From: Actinomycetes bacterium
GTDB taxonomy: Bacteria > Actinomycetota > Acidimicrobiia > Acidimicrobiales > Acidimicrobiaceae
DNA length: 64,000 bases
Assembly (NCBI GenBank): GCA_021826315.1
Contig: JAKAZZ010000003.1
Span: 1 to 64,000, forward strand
Direction: 5' to 3'
Shown one piece after another: positions 55,232 through 64,000 of the stretch. Within the stretch, counting starts at the first letter, position 1. Each line of letters opens with the position of its first letter. The notes below the pieces were generated by a model. The model saw only the letters and a list, made by a program, of their open reading frames with translations, made no database searches and had not been told where the DNA came from. The translations under genes were made by a program, and so were the position numbers.

Positions 55232-55534
55232 ATGTCCAACGACGATATTTCTATTGAAACAACGCGCCATATTGCATATCTCGCGCGCCTCGCTCTCGAC
55301 GAAAGTGAAGTGCGCGAATACGCAGGGCAACTTTCGGCGATCCTTGAGCACGCCGAGGATATTGCATCACTTGATTTAGATGGCGTAGCTCCAATGCGCC
55401 ACACGCTCTCTGTCGTCAACATCATGCGTGACGACGAGGTGCGCCCTTCGCTCGACCGTGAGGAAGTTCTGGCATCAGCCCCAGATGCCCAAGCGTCGAT
55501 GTTTTTGGTTCCAAAGATCGTAGGTGAAGAGTAA
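55232..55534 (+). CDS. gatC: Asp/Glu-tRNA amidotransferase subunit C
   Basis: GatC is the small linker subunit of the GatCAB complex, which converts misacylated Asp-tRNA(Asn) or Glu-tRNA(Gln) to the amide form. The 100-residue protein has the pattern HIAYLARLALDESEV near the start and MRDDEVRPSLDREEVLASAPD near the end, ending in VPKIVGEE. Its stop is directly followed by the GTG of gatA. The order gatC-gatA-gatB is standard for actinobacteria. Its presence implies that at least one of AsnRS or GlnRS is absent or supplemented. Confidence 0.93.
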   Translation: MSNDDISIETTRHIAYLARLALDESEVREYAGQLSAILEHAEDIASLDLDGVAPMRHTLSVVNIMRDDEVRPSLDREEVLASAPDAQASMFLVPKIVGEE

Positions 55535-57004
55535 GTGAGTGACGCACAGTTCGTCGAAATGAGTGCTGTCGACATAGCGGCGGGAGTACGTTCGGGAGCG
55601 TTTAGCGCCGTGGAGGTTGTGACCGCACATCTCAAGCAGATTGAAAGTTACGACCATGAGGTCAAGGCTTTTGTAACGCAGATGAGCGATCGAGCCCTAG
55701 AGGCCGCGAGGGCGGTGGACGAAAAGAGGGCACGGGGTGAAGAACTCGGTGCCCTAGCAGGGGTCCCAGTCGCACTCAAGGACAATATGGCATATAGAGG
55801 AGTGGAAACTACCTGCTCATCCAAGATTCTTAGAGGCTGGATCCCCCCATACACTGCGACCGTTGTGGAGCGTCTTGAAGCCGCGGGAGCAATAGCTATC
55901 GGTAAGACAAACCTTGATGAGTTTGCGATGGGCTCGTCCACTGAAAACTCAGCTTTTTTCCCAACTCGAAATCCAATTGATTTGAACCGCGTCCCCGGAG
56001 GATCCTCAGGCGGAAGCGCAGCTAGCGTTGCAGCTCGCTTTGCTCCGATTGCAATTGGCTCTGATACTGGTGGATCGATACGTCAGCCGGCGTCGCTCTG
56101 TGGAGTGGTTGGTGTTAAGCCAACTTATGGCTTGGTATCGCGCTATGGGCTTATCGCTTTTGCCTCTTCACTCGATCAAATCGGCCCCTTTGCTCGGAGC
56201 GTCGAAGACTCCTCGCTCGTCCTAGATGTCATATCTGGCCACGACGAGCGTGATTCGACCTCGTTATCTGGCCGTAGCTATGACCATCAAGCGAGCGACG
56301 GTGGCATCGAAGGGTTGAGGGTTGGTGTGATCACCGAGATGATGGATGGTCTATCGGATAGTGTCAACAAGGCTCTAGCTCAGGCCATTGAGTCACTTCG
56401 CTCGATGGGCGCTCTCGTAGATGAAGTTTCGGTTCCTGCGGCGAAGTTTGGCCTCACGGCTTACTACTTGATAGCTCCAGCTGAAGCATCCTCCAACTTG
56501 GCCCGGTTTGACGGCGTACGCTACGGTCTACGGGTTGAAGGCAAGGATATGAACGAGACCTACGAATTGACTCGTGGTCAAGGTTTTGGCCCTGAGGTAA
56601 AGAGACGCATCATGCTCGGTACTTACGCACTTTCAGCGGGGTACTACGACGCTCTCTACGGAAAGGCCCAAAAGGTCCGCACGCTAATTGCAAACGACTT
56701 TGACGCAGCATATTCAAATTACGACGTTCTCATTTCGGCAACATCGCCAACGGTAGCCTTCGAATTCAATGCCAAGAGCGATCCTTTGTCGATGTATATG
56801 TCCGACGTTTGTACTATTCCTTCAAATTTGGCAGGCCACCCAGCCATGAGTGTTCCGTTCGCCGGTGACGAAGATGGTCTTCCCATTGGGATTCAAGTTC
56901 TTGCCCCTTCGTTTGGCGAGAGCGTAATGTTCAAAGTTGCCTCAGCGCTTGAGGCGGCGGCAAAGTATCGAGCGGTCCCACAGTGGGCTAGTACAGAAAA
57001 GTAG
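55535..57004 (+). CDS. gatA: Asp/Glu-tRNA amidotransferase subunit A
   Basis: GatA is the amidase subunit that releases ammonia from glutamine for GatB. In the 489-residue protein the Ser-cisSer-Lys triad is readable as K82 (ALKDN), S157 (GGSSGGS) and S181 (SDTGGSIR), the order and spacing of the amidase-signature family. Length fits. The GTG start abuts the gatC stop with no gap. It is followed by gatB after 11 bp, with GGAGG close to the next start. Confidence 0.95.
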   Translation: MSDAQFVEMSAVDIAAGVRSGAFSAVEVVTAHLKQIESYDHEVKAFVTQMSDRALEAARAVDEKRARGEELGALAGVPVALKDNMAYRGVETTCSSKILRGWIPPYTATVVERLEAAGAIAIGKTNLDEFAMGSSTENSAFFPTRNPIDLNRVPGGSSGGSAASVAARFAPIAIGSDTGGSIRQPASLCGVVGVKPTYGLVSRYGLIAFASSLDQIGPFARSVEDSSLVLDVISGHDERDSTSLSGRSYDHQASDGGIEGLRVGVITEMMDGLSDSVNKALAQAIESLRSMGALVDEVSVPAAKFGLTAYYLIAPAEASSNLARFDGVRYGLRVEGKDMNETYELTRGQGFGPEVKRRIMLGTYALSAGYYDALYGKAQKVRTLIANDFDAAYSNYDVLISATSPTVAFEFNAKSDPLSMYMSDVCTIPSNLAGHPAMSVPFAGDEDGLPIGIQVLAPSFGESVMFKVASALEAAAKYRAVPQWASTEK

Positions 57005-57015
57005 GGAGGTGTCAT

Positions 57016-58479
57016 ATGTCTTTGGAAGATAATTACTTAATTACAGTTGGCCTTGAGGTCCACACTGAGCTCAGGACCAAGACGAAGTTGTTTTGCGGCT
57101 GCGCTAATGAGTTTGGCGCCGAGCCAAATACGAATACGTGTCCCGTTTGCCTGGGACTACCAGGTTCTCTTCCCGTAGTTAACCGCAAGGCTGTTGAGTA
57201 CGCGATGCGCATTGGCACCGCTCTAAATTGCGAAATCAAACACTCTGTGTTTCACCGCAAGAATTACTTCTACCCTGATATGCCCAAGGACTACCAGGTG
57301 ACTCAGTACGATGAACCGACTTGTATCAATGGCTACATTGAGTTGCCGATAACGGGCAAGGTCGTCAACATCGTTAGGGCGCACATAGAAGAAGATACCG
57401 GTAAGAGTACCCATATAGGAACCAGCGGAAGAATCACCGGCGCCGACTATTCGCTCGTTGACTACAACCGCTCTGGCATACCTTTAGTTGAGATCGTATC
57501 TGCGCCCGATATGGTGAGTGGCGAAGAGGCCCGTGAGTACGTCAGTGAGCTTCGCTCCATCCTTGTAGCAACAGGAGCTACCGATGGGAAGATGGAAGAG
57601 GGTTCTCTTAGGGTTGACGCCAACGTGTCGGTGCGAAAAGTAGGAACCGACGAACTCGGAACGCGCTGCGAGATTAAAAATTTGAACTCGTTGAGGTCTC
57701 TGGTTCGAGCGATAACCTATGAAGCCCGAAGGCAGATGGAGATCGTCGATGGCGGTGGCAAGGTAACCCAAGAGACTCGCCACTGGAATGAAGATCTCGG
57801 CCGGACATCTTCGCTTCGATCAAAAGAAGAGGCATACGATTACAGGTACTTCCCTGAGCCAGATCTATCTCCGCTTGACCCCTCCGTTGAAGAGATTGAG
57901 GCCATCAAGGCCAACTTGGGGGCCTTACCTCCAAAAAGGCGAGCAGCGTTGGTGGAGCTTGTTGGCGATTCCCCCTCTAAATCTGAGATTGAACAGATTC
58001 AAACTGTAATCAACTTTGATCTAGATGACTTGATTTTCGCAGGGATCGAAAAAGGGGTGCCCGCTAAGTTATCCCTCGCCCGTTGTGCAAATGAGGTCGC
58101 GGGACTCATCACTGGTCTCGATGAATCGTACCTAGTTCCGAGCGAAAAACTCCTTGAGGTTCTCGTGAAAGAGTCGCTGGGTGAGTTGACCCCGACTCAG
58201 TCCAAGGCAGTCCTAGCGCGAGTTGTGGCGGACCGCGCCATTGATGTTGCTGCTTTGATTGCTGAGCTTGGGTTCGTTGCCTCCTCTAGTGACGAGATGG
58301 ATTCGTTGGTAGGCGAGATCATCGCGGAGTCTCCAAGTGAATGGGAGCGCTACCTTAGTGGTGAAGACCAACTAGCCGGTTTCTTTGTAGGAAAAGCAAT
58401 GAAGAAGTCGGGCGGCAAGGCAAATGGTAAGTTGGTATCAAAGTCATTGAATGATCGACGTAGCCAAATTCAAGGGTAG
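57016..58479 (+). CDS. gatB: Asp/Glu-tRNA amidotransferase subunit B
   Basis: GatB holds the kinase-like site that activates the tRNA-bound Asp or Glu and has a C-terminal YqeY tail domain. The 487-residue protein has the N-terminal GLEVHTELRTKTKLFCGC, CPVCLGLPG zinc-ligand region and DYNRSGIPLVEIVSAPD in the centre. The tail begins near residue 340. GGAGGTG lies 6 nt before ATG 57016, a strong site. It ends the gatCAB operon; ilvD follows after 33 bp and could be read through, as no clear terminator lies between. Confidence 0.95.
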   Translation: MSLEDNYLITVGLEVHTELRTKTKLFCGCANEFGAEPNTNTCPVCLGLPGSLPVVNRKAVEYAMRIGTALNCEIKHSVFHRKNYFYPDMPKDYQVTQYDEPTCINGYIELPITGKVVNIVRAHIEEDTGKSTHIGTSGRITGADYSLVDYNRSGIPLVEIVSAPDMVSGEEAREYVSELRSILVATGATDGKMEEGSLRVDANVSVRKVGTDELGTRCEIKNLNSLRSLVRAITYEARRQMEIVDGGGKVTQETRHWNEDLGRTSSLRSKEEAYDYRYFPEPDLSPLDPSVEEIEAIKANLGALPPKRRAALVELVGDSPSKSEIEQIQTVINFDLDDLIFAGIEKGVPAKLSLARCANEVAGLITGLDESYLVPSEKLLEVLVKESLGELTPTQSKAVLARVVADRAIDVAALIAELGFVASSSDEMDSLVGEIIAESPSEWERYLSGEDQLAGFFVGKAMKKSGGKANGKLVSKSLNDRRSQIQG

Positions 58480-58512
58480 TTTCGAAGATTATTTTTCAAA
58501 AAGGAGTTTCTC

Positions 58513-60192
58513 GTGTCTGATATGAAACCACGATCCGGCGACGTAACCGATGGTTTTCGTCGCGCACCAGCTAGGGCGATGCTCCGAGCGGTTGGAATGA
58601 ACGATGGAGATTGGACCAAGTCTCAAATCGGTGTTGCCTCATCATGGAATGAAGTTACACCTTGCAATATGCCACTTGATGTCTTGGCCAAGAAGTCGAA
58701 AGAAGGCGTCTTCGCAAGTGGCGGCTTTCCTTTGATGTTCAACACGATCGCCGTCTCTGATGGAATTTCAATGGGCCATGAGGGAATGCACGCGAGCTTG
58801 GTTTCGCGTGAAATAATCGCTGACAGCGTTGAGACCGTCATGCACGCTGAGCGCTTTGACGGACTAGTCGCCTTAGCGGGATGCGATAAGAGCCTTCCCG
58901 GCATGCTCATGGCAGCGGCTCGTCTTGATCTGCCGGCGGTGTTCCTCTACGGTGGTTCGATTATGCCAGGTAATCACCGAGGAGAGGCCATTGACATCGT
59001 CTCTGTATTCGAGGCGGTAGGTGCACGCGCCGCAGGTACCCTCAGTGACGAGGAGTTGTCGTTGATTGAGCGTGAAGCCTGCCCGACAATCGGATCATGC
59101 GCTGGAATGTTCACTGCCAATACAATGGCCTCAGCCGCTGAAGCCCTGGGAATGGCGCTACCGGGATCATCGTCTGCACCAGCTGTTGATGTGCGACGAA
59201 TGGATTACGCCTTCCAATCCGGCCAGGCCGTTATGAAGCTCCTTGAATTGGGTATTCGTCCACGTCAGATCTTGACCAAGGCTGCATTTGAAAATGCAAT
59301 CGCAGTGGTTATGGCTCTCGGTGGTTCGACGAATGCCGTCTTGCACTTGCTCGCAATTGCTCATGAGGCCCACGTTGAGTTAGACCTCGATGACTTCAAT
59401 CGCGTAGCTGCCAGAACGCCTCATTTGGCAGATACCAAGCCCCACGGCAAGTATCACATGAGCGACGTAGATCGAATCGGCGGAGTCCCTGTCGTTATGG
59501 CCCACCTGCTTGAGGCTGGACTTATCGATGGTGAGTGCATGACTGTAACTGGTAAAACCGTTGCGGAGAACCTAGCTATTATCAATCCTCCTAAGCCTGA
59601 CGGTGATGTAATTCATCCACTTTCTGCTCCTATTCATGAGATAGGAGGGATTGCTGTATTGCGAGGCTCTCTCGCTCCTAAGGGTGCGGTTGTAAAGGTC
59701 GCGGGAATCGACCAGTACTCTTTCGATGGTACTGCCAGAGTCTTCGATGGCGAAGAGAAGGCGCTTGATGCCATCTTGGCCGGTGAGATTCAGCCAAATA
59801 CGGTTGTAGTTATTCGCTATGAGGGCCCTAAGGGTGGACCTGGCATGCGTGAGATGCTCGCGGTAACGGGTGCAATGAAGGGAGCAGGTCGCGGAAGTGA
59901 CTGCGCACTCATCACCGACGGTCGTTTCTCCGGCGGTACACACGGATTTTCGATTGGCCACGTGGCGCCGGAAGCAGTCGATTTAGGACCTATCGCGGCG
60001 GTACGCGATGGTGACCGTATCACTATCGACGTTCGAGATAAGTCAATCGATCTTCGCGTTGATCCAGAAGAGATCGCAAGGCGACTCTCCGAAGTCAAGA
60101 CTCCGCCACCCCGTTATGGGTCTGGCGTTTTGGCAAAGTATGCGAAGTTGGTTCAAGGGGCAGAAATCGGCGCCGTTACGAATGCTTTTTAG
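58513..60192 (+). CDS. ilvD: Dihydroxy-acid dehydratase
   Basis: IlvD makes the 2-keto acids for isoleucine and valine. The 559-residue protein has the Fe-S ligands C51 (TPCNMPLD), C124 (GCDKSLPG) and C196 (SCAGMF), consistent with the [2Fe-2S] class, and the C-terminal [20 protein letters not shown]. An AAGGAG site lies before GTG 58513. It sits 203 bp before ilvB but a separate promoter and attenuator lie in that gap, so it is probably transcribed from the gat side or its own promoter. Confidence 0.94.
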   Translation: MSDMKPRSGDVTDGFRRAPARAMLRAVGMNDGDWTKSQIGVASSWNEVTPCNMPLDVLAKKSKEGVFASGGFPLMFNTIAVSDGISMGHEGMHASLVSREIIADSVETVMHAERFDGLVALAGCDKSLPGMLMAAARLDLPAVFLYGGSIMPGNHRGEAIDIVSVFEAVGARAAGTLSDEELSLIEREACPTIGSCAGMFTANTMASAAEALGMALPGSSSAPAVDVRRMDYAFQSGQAVMKLLELGIRPRQILTKAAFENAIAVVMALGGSTNAVLHLLAIAHEAHVELDLDDFNRVAARTPHLADTKPHGKYHMSDVDRIGGVPVVMAHLLEAGLIDGECMTVTGKTVAENLAIINPPKPDGDVIHPLSAPIHEIGGIAVLRGSLAPKGAVVKVAGIDQYSFDGTARVFDGEEKALDAILAGEIQPNTVVVIRYEGPKGGPGMREMLAVTGAMKGAGRGSDCALITDGRFSGGTHGFSIGHVAPEAVDLGPIAAVRDGDRITIDVRDKSIDLRVDPEEIARRLSEVKTPPPRYGSGVLAKYAKLVQGAEIGAVTNAF

Positions 60193-60211
60193 TCTTCTAT
60201 AAGGTTGGCGA

Positions 60212-60240
60212 TTGCAATAGCGGTCAAAGTCAATTATTGT
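60212..60240 (+). promoter_or_regulatory. Promoter of the ilvB leader
   Basis: TTGCAA (60212-60217), a 17-bp spacer and TATTGT (60235-60240) form a good promoter. The GTG of the leader peptide begins 7 nt after the -10 box, so the transcript should begin at or next to the start codon. Arrangement and spacing are nearly those of the MarR promoter at 238-281. Confidence 0.6.
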
Positions 60241-60247
60241 TGAAGGT

Positions 60248-60295
60248 GTGAAAAGTTTTGTCTCGACCATTGTCGTAGTACTAGTAGTTATGTAG
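60248..60295 (+). CDS. ilvB leader peptide (attenuator)
   Basis: A 15-residue frame reads MKSFVSTIVVVLVVM and stops at TAG 60293-60295. Six of the 15 residues are valine, with one leucine and one isoleucine, the three products of the downstream pathway. The gene lies between ilvD and ilvB, in front of a stem-loop that begins at its stop codon and an intrinsic terminator. The GTG has no upstream ribosome site at usable distance but lies 7 nt after a -10 box, so a leaderless start is likely. Stalling at the valine run when Val-tRNA is scarce would relieve termination; this mechanism is inferred from the layout. Confidence 0.8.
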   Translation: MKSFVSTIVVVLVVM

Positions 60296-60326
60296 CGCCT
60301 CGAGAGGCTTCTCTCGGGCGCGCTAC
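60292..60326 (+). promoter_or_regulatory. Attenuator stem-loop at leader stop codon
   Basis: GTAGCG (60292-60297) pairs with CGCTAC (60321-60326), and CGAGAG (60301-60306) pairs with CTCTCG (60311-60316) above a GCTT loop, with a small internal bulge between. The stop codon of the leader peptide is in the left arm. GAGAGG (60302-60307) could alternatively pair with CCTCCC (60332-60337) of the terminator, giving an antiterminator; that alternative is inference. Confidence 0.55.
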
Positions 60327-60329
60327 ACG

Positions 60330-60354
60330 AACCTCCCAAATGGGAGGTTTTTTT
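60330..60354 (+). terminator. Intrinsic terminator of the ilvB attenuator
   Basis: AACCTCCCA (60330-60338) and TGGGAGGTT (60341-60349) form a perfect 9-bp stem with an AA loop, followed by a tract of seven T (60348-60354). It lies 42 nt before the ilvB start. A strong terminator between a promoter-leader unit and its structural gene is the hallmark of attenuation. Confidence 0.85.
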
Positions 60355-60395
60355 GTATTTCACGACAATCGAAAAGCAATTGCAGTTGTTTAGGA

Positions 60396-62126
60396 GTGGC
60401 TCACATGAGGATTACAGGCGCGCAAGCATTAGTAAAAAGCCTCGAGATGCAGGGCGTGGATGTAGTTTTTGGATTGCCCGGCGGTGCTATTTTGCCTGTC
60501 TACGATCCGATCATAGATTCACCGATTCGTCACATCTTGGTCAGGCACGAACAAGGTGCCGGTCACATGGCAGAAGGCTATGCGCAGGCTACCAACAAAC
60601 CTGGAGTTGCGATAGTCACATCTGGTCCTGCCGCTACAAATATTGTGACGGCACTAGCTGATGCTTATATGGACTCGATTCCGATAGTGGTAATTACTGG
60701 TCAGGTCGCGACGTCCTCGATTGGAACTGACGCATTCCAAGAGGCTGATACCACCGGCATCACCATGAGTATCACTAAGCACAATTGGCTCATCAAGGAT
60801 GCATCCGAGATACCTCAAGTTGTAAAAGAGGCCTTCCACGTCGCTACCACTGGACGTCCCGGTCCGGTTCTGATCGATCTTCCGAAGGATGTGTCGAACC
60901 AGATGATGGACTGGTATTGGCCTGATAGCGTCGATCTTCCAGGGTATAAGCCCAATGTAAAGGGTCATCCACGTTCAATATCAGCAGCTGCCAAGCTGAT
61001 CAAGGAAGCCAAGAAGCCCGTCTTCTACATCGGTGGTGGCGTTATTCGATCCGGAGCATCTGCTGCCCTCAAGACTCTCGTCGAAAAGTGCAATATTCCA
61101 GTCGTGACCACTTTGATGGGTAGAGGGGCATTCCCCGACGATCACCCCCTATGCCTCGGAATGCCAGGTATGCATGGAACGTATACGGCTATCACGGCAA
61201 TGCAAAAGTCTGACCTCTTGATTACCCTCGGTGCTCGCTTTGATGACCGTGTTACCGGGAAGGTCTCAGGATTTGCTCCTGAAGCCAAAATTATCCACGT
61301 TGATATTGACCCAGCCGAGCTTGGAAAGGTCCGACGTGCTGATGTTCCGATAGTCGGGGACGTGAAACTCGTTATTGAAGAGTTGATTGAGGCCCTCGAC
61401 AAGGGTGAGGCCGGGGAGTTGGACTACTCGATCACTCAAGAGTGGCACGATCAAGTAAAGAAGTGGCAAGAAGATTTCCCCCTCCGTTACGAGGAGGATC
61501 CAAAAGATGGTTCGCTCAAGCCACAGTATGTAGTTGAATGCCTTTCGAAACTTGCACCTGAGGGAACGATTTTGGCCTCGGGAGTTGGGCAACACCAGAT
61601 GTGGGGCTCTCAATTTTGGCACTTCAACGATGCCAATACGTGGATTAATTCGGGTGGATTGGGGACTATGGGATTTGCTATCCCTGCAGCAATCGGAGCC
61701 AAGGTAGGCCGTCCAGACAAGATGGTTTGGGCAGTTGATGGTGATGGGTGTTTCCAAATGACCGCTCAGGAGTTAGTTACAGCATCGGCTGAGCGCATCC
61801 CAGTCAAGATTGCGCTTCTGAACAACGCTTACCTTGGAATGGTTCGCCAATGGCAAGAGATGTTCTACGAGGAGCGATACTCTGAGGTCTACCTTTCACC
61901 TGATCTACCTGATTATGTGAAGTGGGCCGAGGCCATGGGATGTGTTGCATTTAGGGTAGAGACGCCAGAAGATGTGATCCCTACGATTGAAAAGGCAAAT
62001 CAGATAAATGACCGCTCGGTCGTAATTGAATTTAGGACCGACTGGCGCGAGAAGGTATTCCCAATGGTTCCATCTGGAGCAACCAATGATGAAGTGGTCC
62101 TAGGACCGATGTTTGAGGGACGATAA
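60396..62126 (+). CDS. ilvB: Acetolactate synthase large subunit
   Basis: IlvB joins two pyruvates, or pyruvate and 2-ketobutyrate, using TPP, FAD and Mg2+. The 576-residue protein has the catalytic glutamate E49 in HEQGAGHMAEGYA, the FAD part in the centre, and the TPP/Mg motif GDGCFQMTAQEL ending in NN near 447-473. A site AGGAGTGG lies 6-7 nt before ATG 60396. It is controlled by the leader attenuator just upstream. ilvN starts 2 nt after its stop, and ilvC follows. Confidence 0.95.
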   Translation: MAHMRITGAQALVKSLEMQGVDVVFGLPGGAILPVYDPIIDSPIRHILVRHEQGAGHMAEGYAQATNKPGVAIVTSGPAATNIVTALADAYMDSIPIVVITGQVATSSIGTDAFQEADTTGITMSITKHNWLIKDASEIPQVVKEAFHVATTGRPGPVLIDLPKDVSNQMMDWYWPDSVDLPGYKPNVKGHPRSISAAAKLIKEAKKPVFYIGGGVIRSGASAALKTLVEKCNIPVVTTLMGRGAFPDDHPLCLGMPGMHGTYTAITAMQKSDLLITLGARFDDRVTGKVSGFAPEAKIIHVDIDPAELGKVRRADVPIVGDVKLVIEELIEALDKGEAGELDYSITQEWHDQVKKWQEDFPLRYEEDPKDGSLKPQYVVECLSKLAPEGTILASGVGQHQMWGSQFWHFNDANTWINSGGLGTMGFAIPAAIGAKVGRPDKMVWAVDGDGCFQMTAQELVTASAERIPVKIALLNNAYLGMVRQWQEMFYEERYSEVYLSPDLPDYVKWAEAMGCVAFRVETPEDVIPTIEKANQINDRSVVIEFRTDWREKVFPMVPSGATNDEVVLGPMFEGR

Positions 62127-62128
62127 CA

Positions 62129-63740
<1,612 letters not shown>

Positions 63741-64000
63741 TTGAACTTTGAAACGACGGTGCGCTCTGTGGCGAAGGAGATCAACTCCGCACGCAGAGCG
63801 CACTTTTTTGACATAAATGACAGACTAACGGTTGTCGTAAAGGGCTACTTTATCGTTGCTATAGTTGGTATCATCGTTGATTTGATAACGAACTCAAGCG
63901 TCTTGATAAAGATCGATAAGCCCTTTACCTCCTCTTTTATTCGTTACATACCCACCATTACGCTCCTTATATTTACGGCTGCTTTGAGCGTCGGACTTTC
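63741..64000 (+). CDS. Partial membrane-protein gene, cut by window edge
   Basis: A plus frame is open from the base after the ilvC stop to the end of the window (86 codons). The product is not recognised. It has a charged N-terminal part (VAKEINSARRAHFF), then a hydrophobic segment with GYFIVAIVGIIVDLI and a second beginning PTITLLIFTAALSVGLS at the edge, so it is a membrane protein. Possible starts are TTG 63741, GTG 63759 and GTG 63768; the stem-loop terminator of the ilv operon lies within its first 23 codons. The real start may thus be further inside or the gene transcribed from another promoter. Confidence 0.55.
   Translation, partial: MNFETTVRSVAKEINSARRAHFFDINDRLTVVVKGYFIVAIVGIIVDLITNSSVLIKIDKPFTSSFIRYIPTITLLIFTAALSVGL
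63759..63809 (+). terminator. Intrinsic terminator after ilvC
   Basis: GTGCGCTCTG (63759-63768) and CAGAGCGCAC (63794-63803) form a perfect 10-bp base stem; inside, GGAG (63776-63779) and CTCC (63785-63788) pair over an ATCAA loop. Six T follow (63804-63809). It should end the ilvB-ilvN-ilvC transcript, although an open frame for a membrane protein crosses it. Confidence 0.8.

Noticed and set aside
63808..63836. Promoter after ilvC based on a perfect TTGACA
   Set aside because: No -10-like hexamer occurs 16-18 bp downstream; the TTGACA overlaps the terminator T-tract by chance.

Overview
The window looks like chromosomal DNA of a moderate-GC actinobacterium, most likely of the class Acidimicrobiia. 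This placement is inferred. It rests on a split (heterodimeric) lycopene cyclase, GatCAB, an ATP-cone-free set of housekeeping genes with many GTG/TTG starts, apparently leaderless transcripts, a PASTA-domain Ser/Thr kinase, and a remnant of the tryptophan/glycine/phenylalanine repeat protein that is common in Acidimicrobiia. No rRNA, tRNA, CRISPR array, intact insertion sequence or prophage was found.

Layout. Positions 1-1549 hold a visibly GC-richer MarR regulator/SDR epimerase pair with a self-contained operator-promoter; it looks acquired. Positions 1550-2684 are a gene-poor stretch with a 49-codon fragment of a repeat protein. Positions 2685-6519 carry a minus-strand drug-efflux block (TetR regulator, two MFS pumps) with a perfect palindromic operator in front. 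Then come a YedK/HMCES abasic-site protein and dxs. Positions 11363-19553 are a carotenoid region: crtYc-crtYd-crtZ on plus and crtE-crtI-crtB on minus, with unrelated genes (a hypothetical, a Pr6Pr membrane protein, rmuC) in between. dxs supplies the MEP pathway, crtE makes GGPP, crtB phytoene and crtI lycopene; CrtYc/Yd cyclise it and CrtZ hydroxylates the ring.

Positions 19733-30943 carry a flippase-like membrane protein, the TldD/TldE peptidase pair, a PHP phosphoesterase, NDH-2, an FmdB zinc ribbon, galU, and the molybdenum cofactor genes moeA-moaA-moaC. Positions 31159-37533 hold a soluble PRC/MgtE-N/CBS protein with an unusual NRAMP-like permease. These are translationally chained to a glycosyltransferase, a methyltransferase and an alpha/alpha-toroid protein, with a second methyltransferase convergent. 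Positions 37548-47477 carry an OmpR-type two-component system, aminopeptidase N, a PfkB sugar/nucleoside kinase, a lone receiver protein, a hypothetical protein, and a divergent CHASE3 kinase/NarL regulator pair with palindromes between them.

Positions 47514-58479 are housekeeping: GDPD, mnmA, ligA, a PASTA kinase, an SCP2 protein, an esterase and gatCAB. Positions 58513-63740 are branched-chain amino-acid synthesis: ilvD, then a leader peptide and terminator attenuator, then ilvB-ilvN-ilvC. The window ends in a partial membrane-protein gene whose 5' end overlaps an intrinsic terminator.

The most interesting items are the ilv attenuator with its apparently leaderless Val-rich peptide, the NRAMP relative lacking the canonical metal ligands next to a cytosolic MgtE-like sensor, and the GT4/methyltransferase/toroid cassette. 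The MarR operator embedded in a leaderless promoter, the histidine kinase with a degenerate ATP site, and the terminator lying inside an open frame at the right edge also deserve a look.
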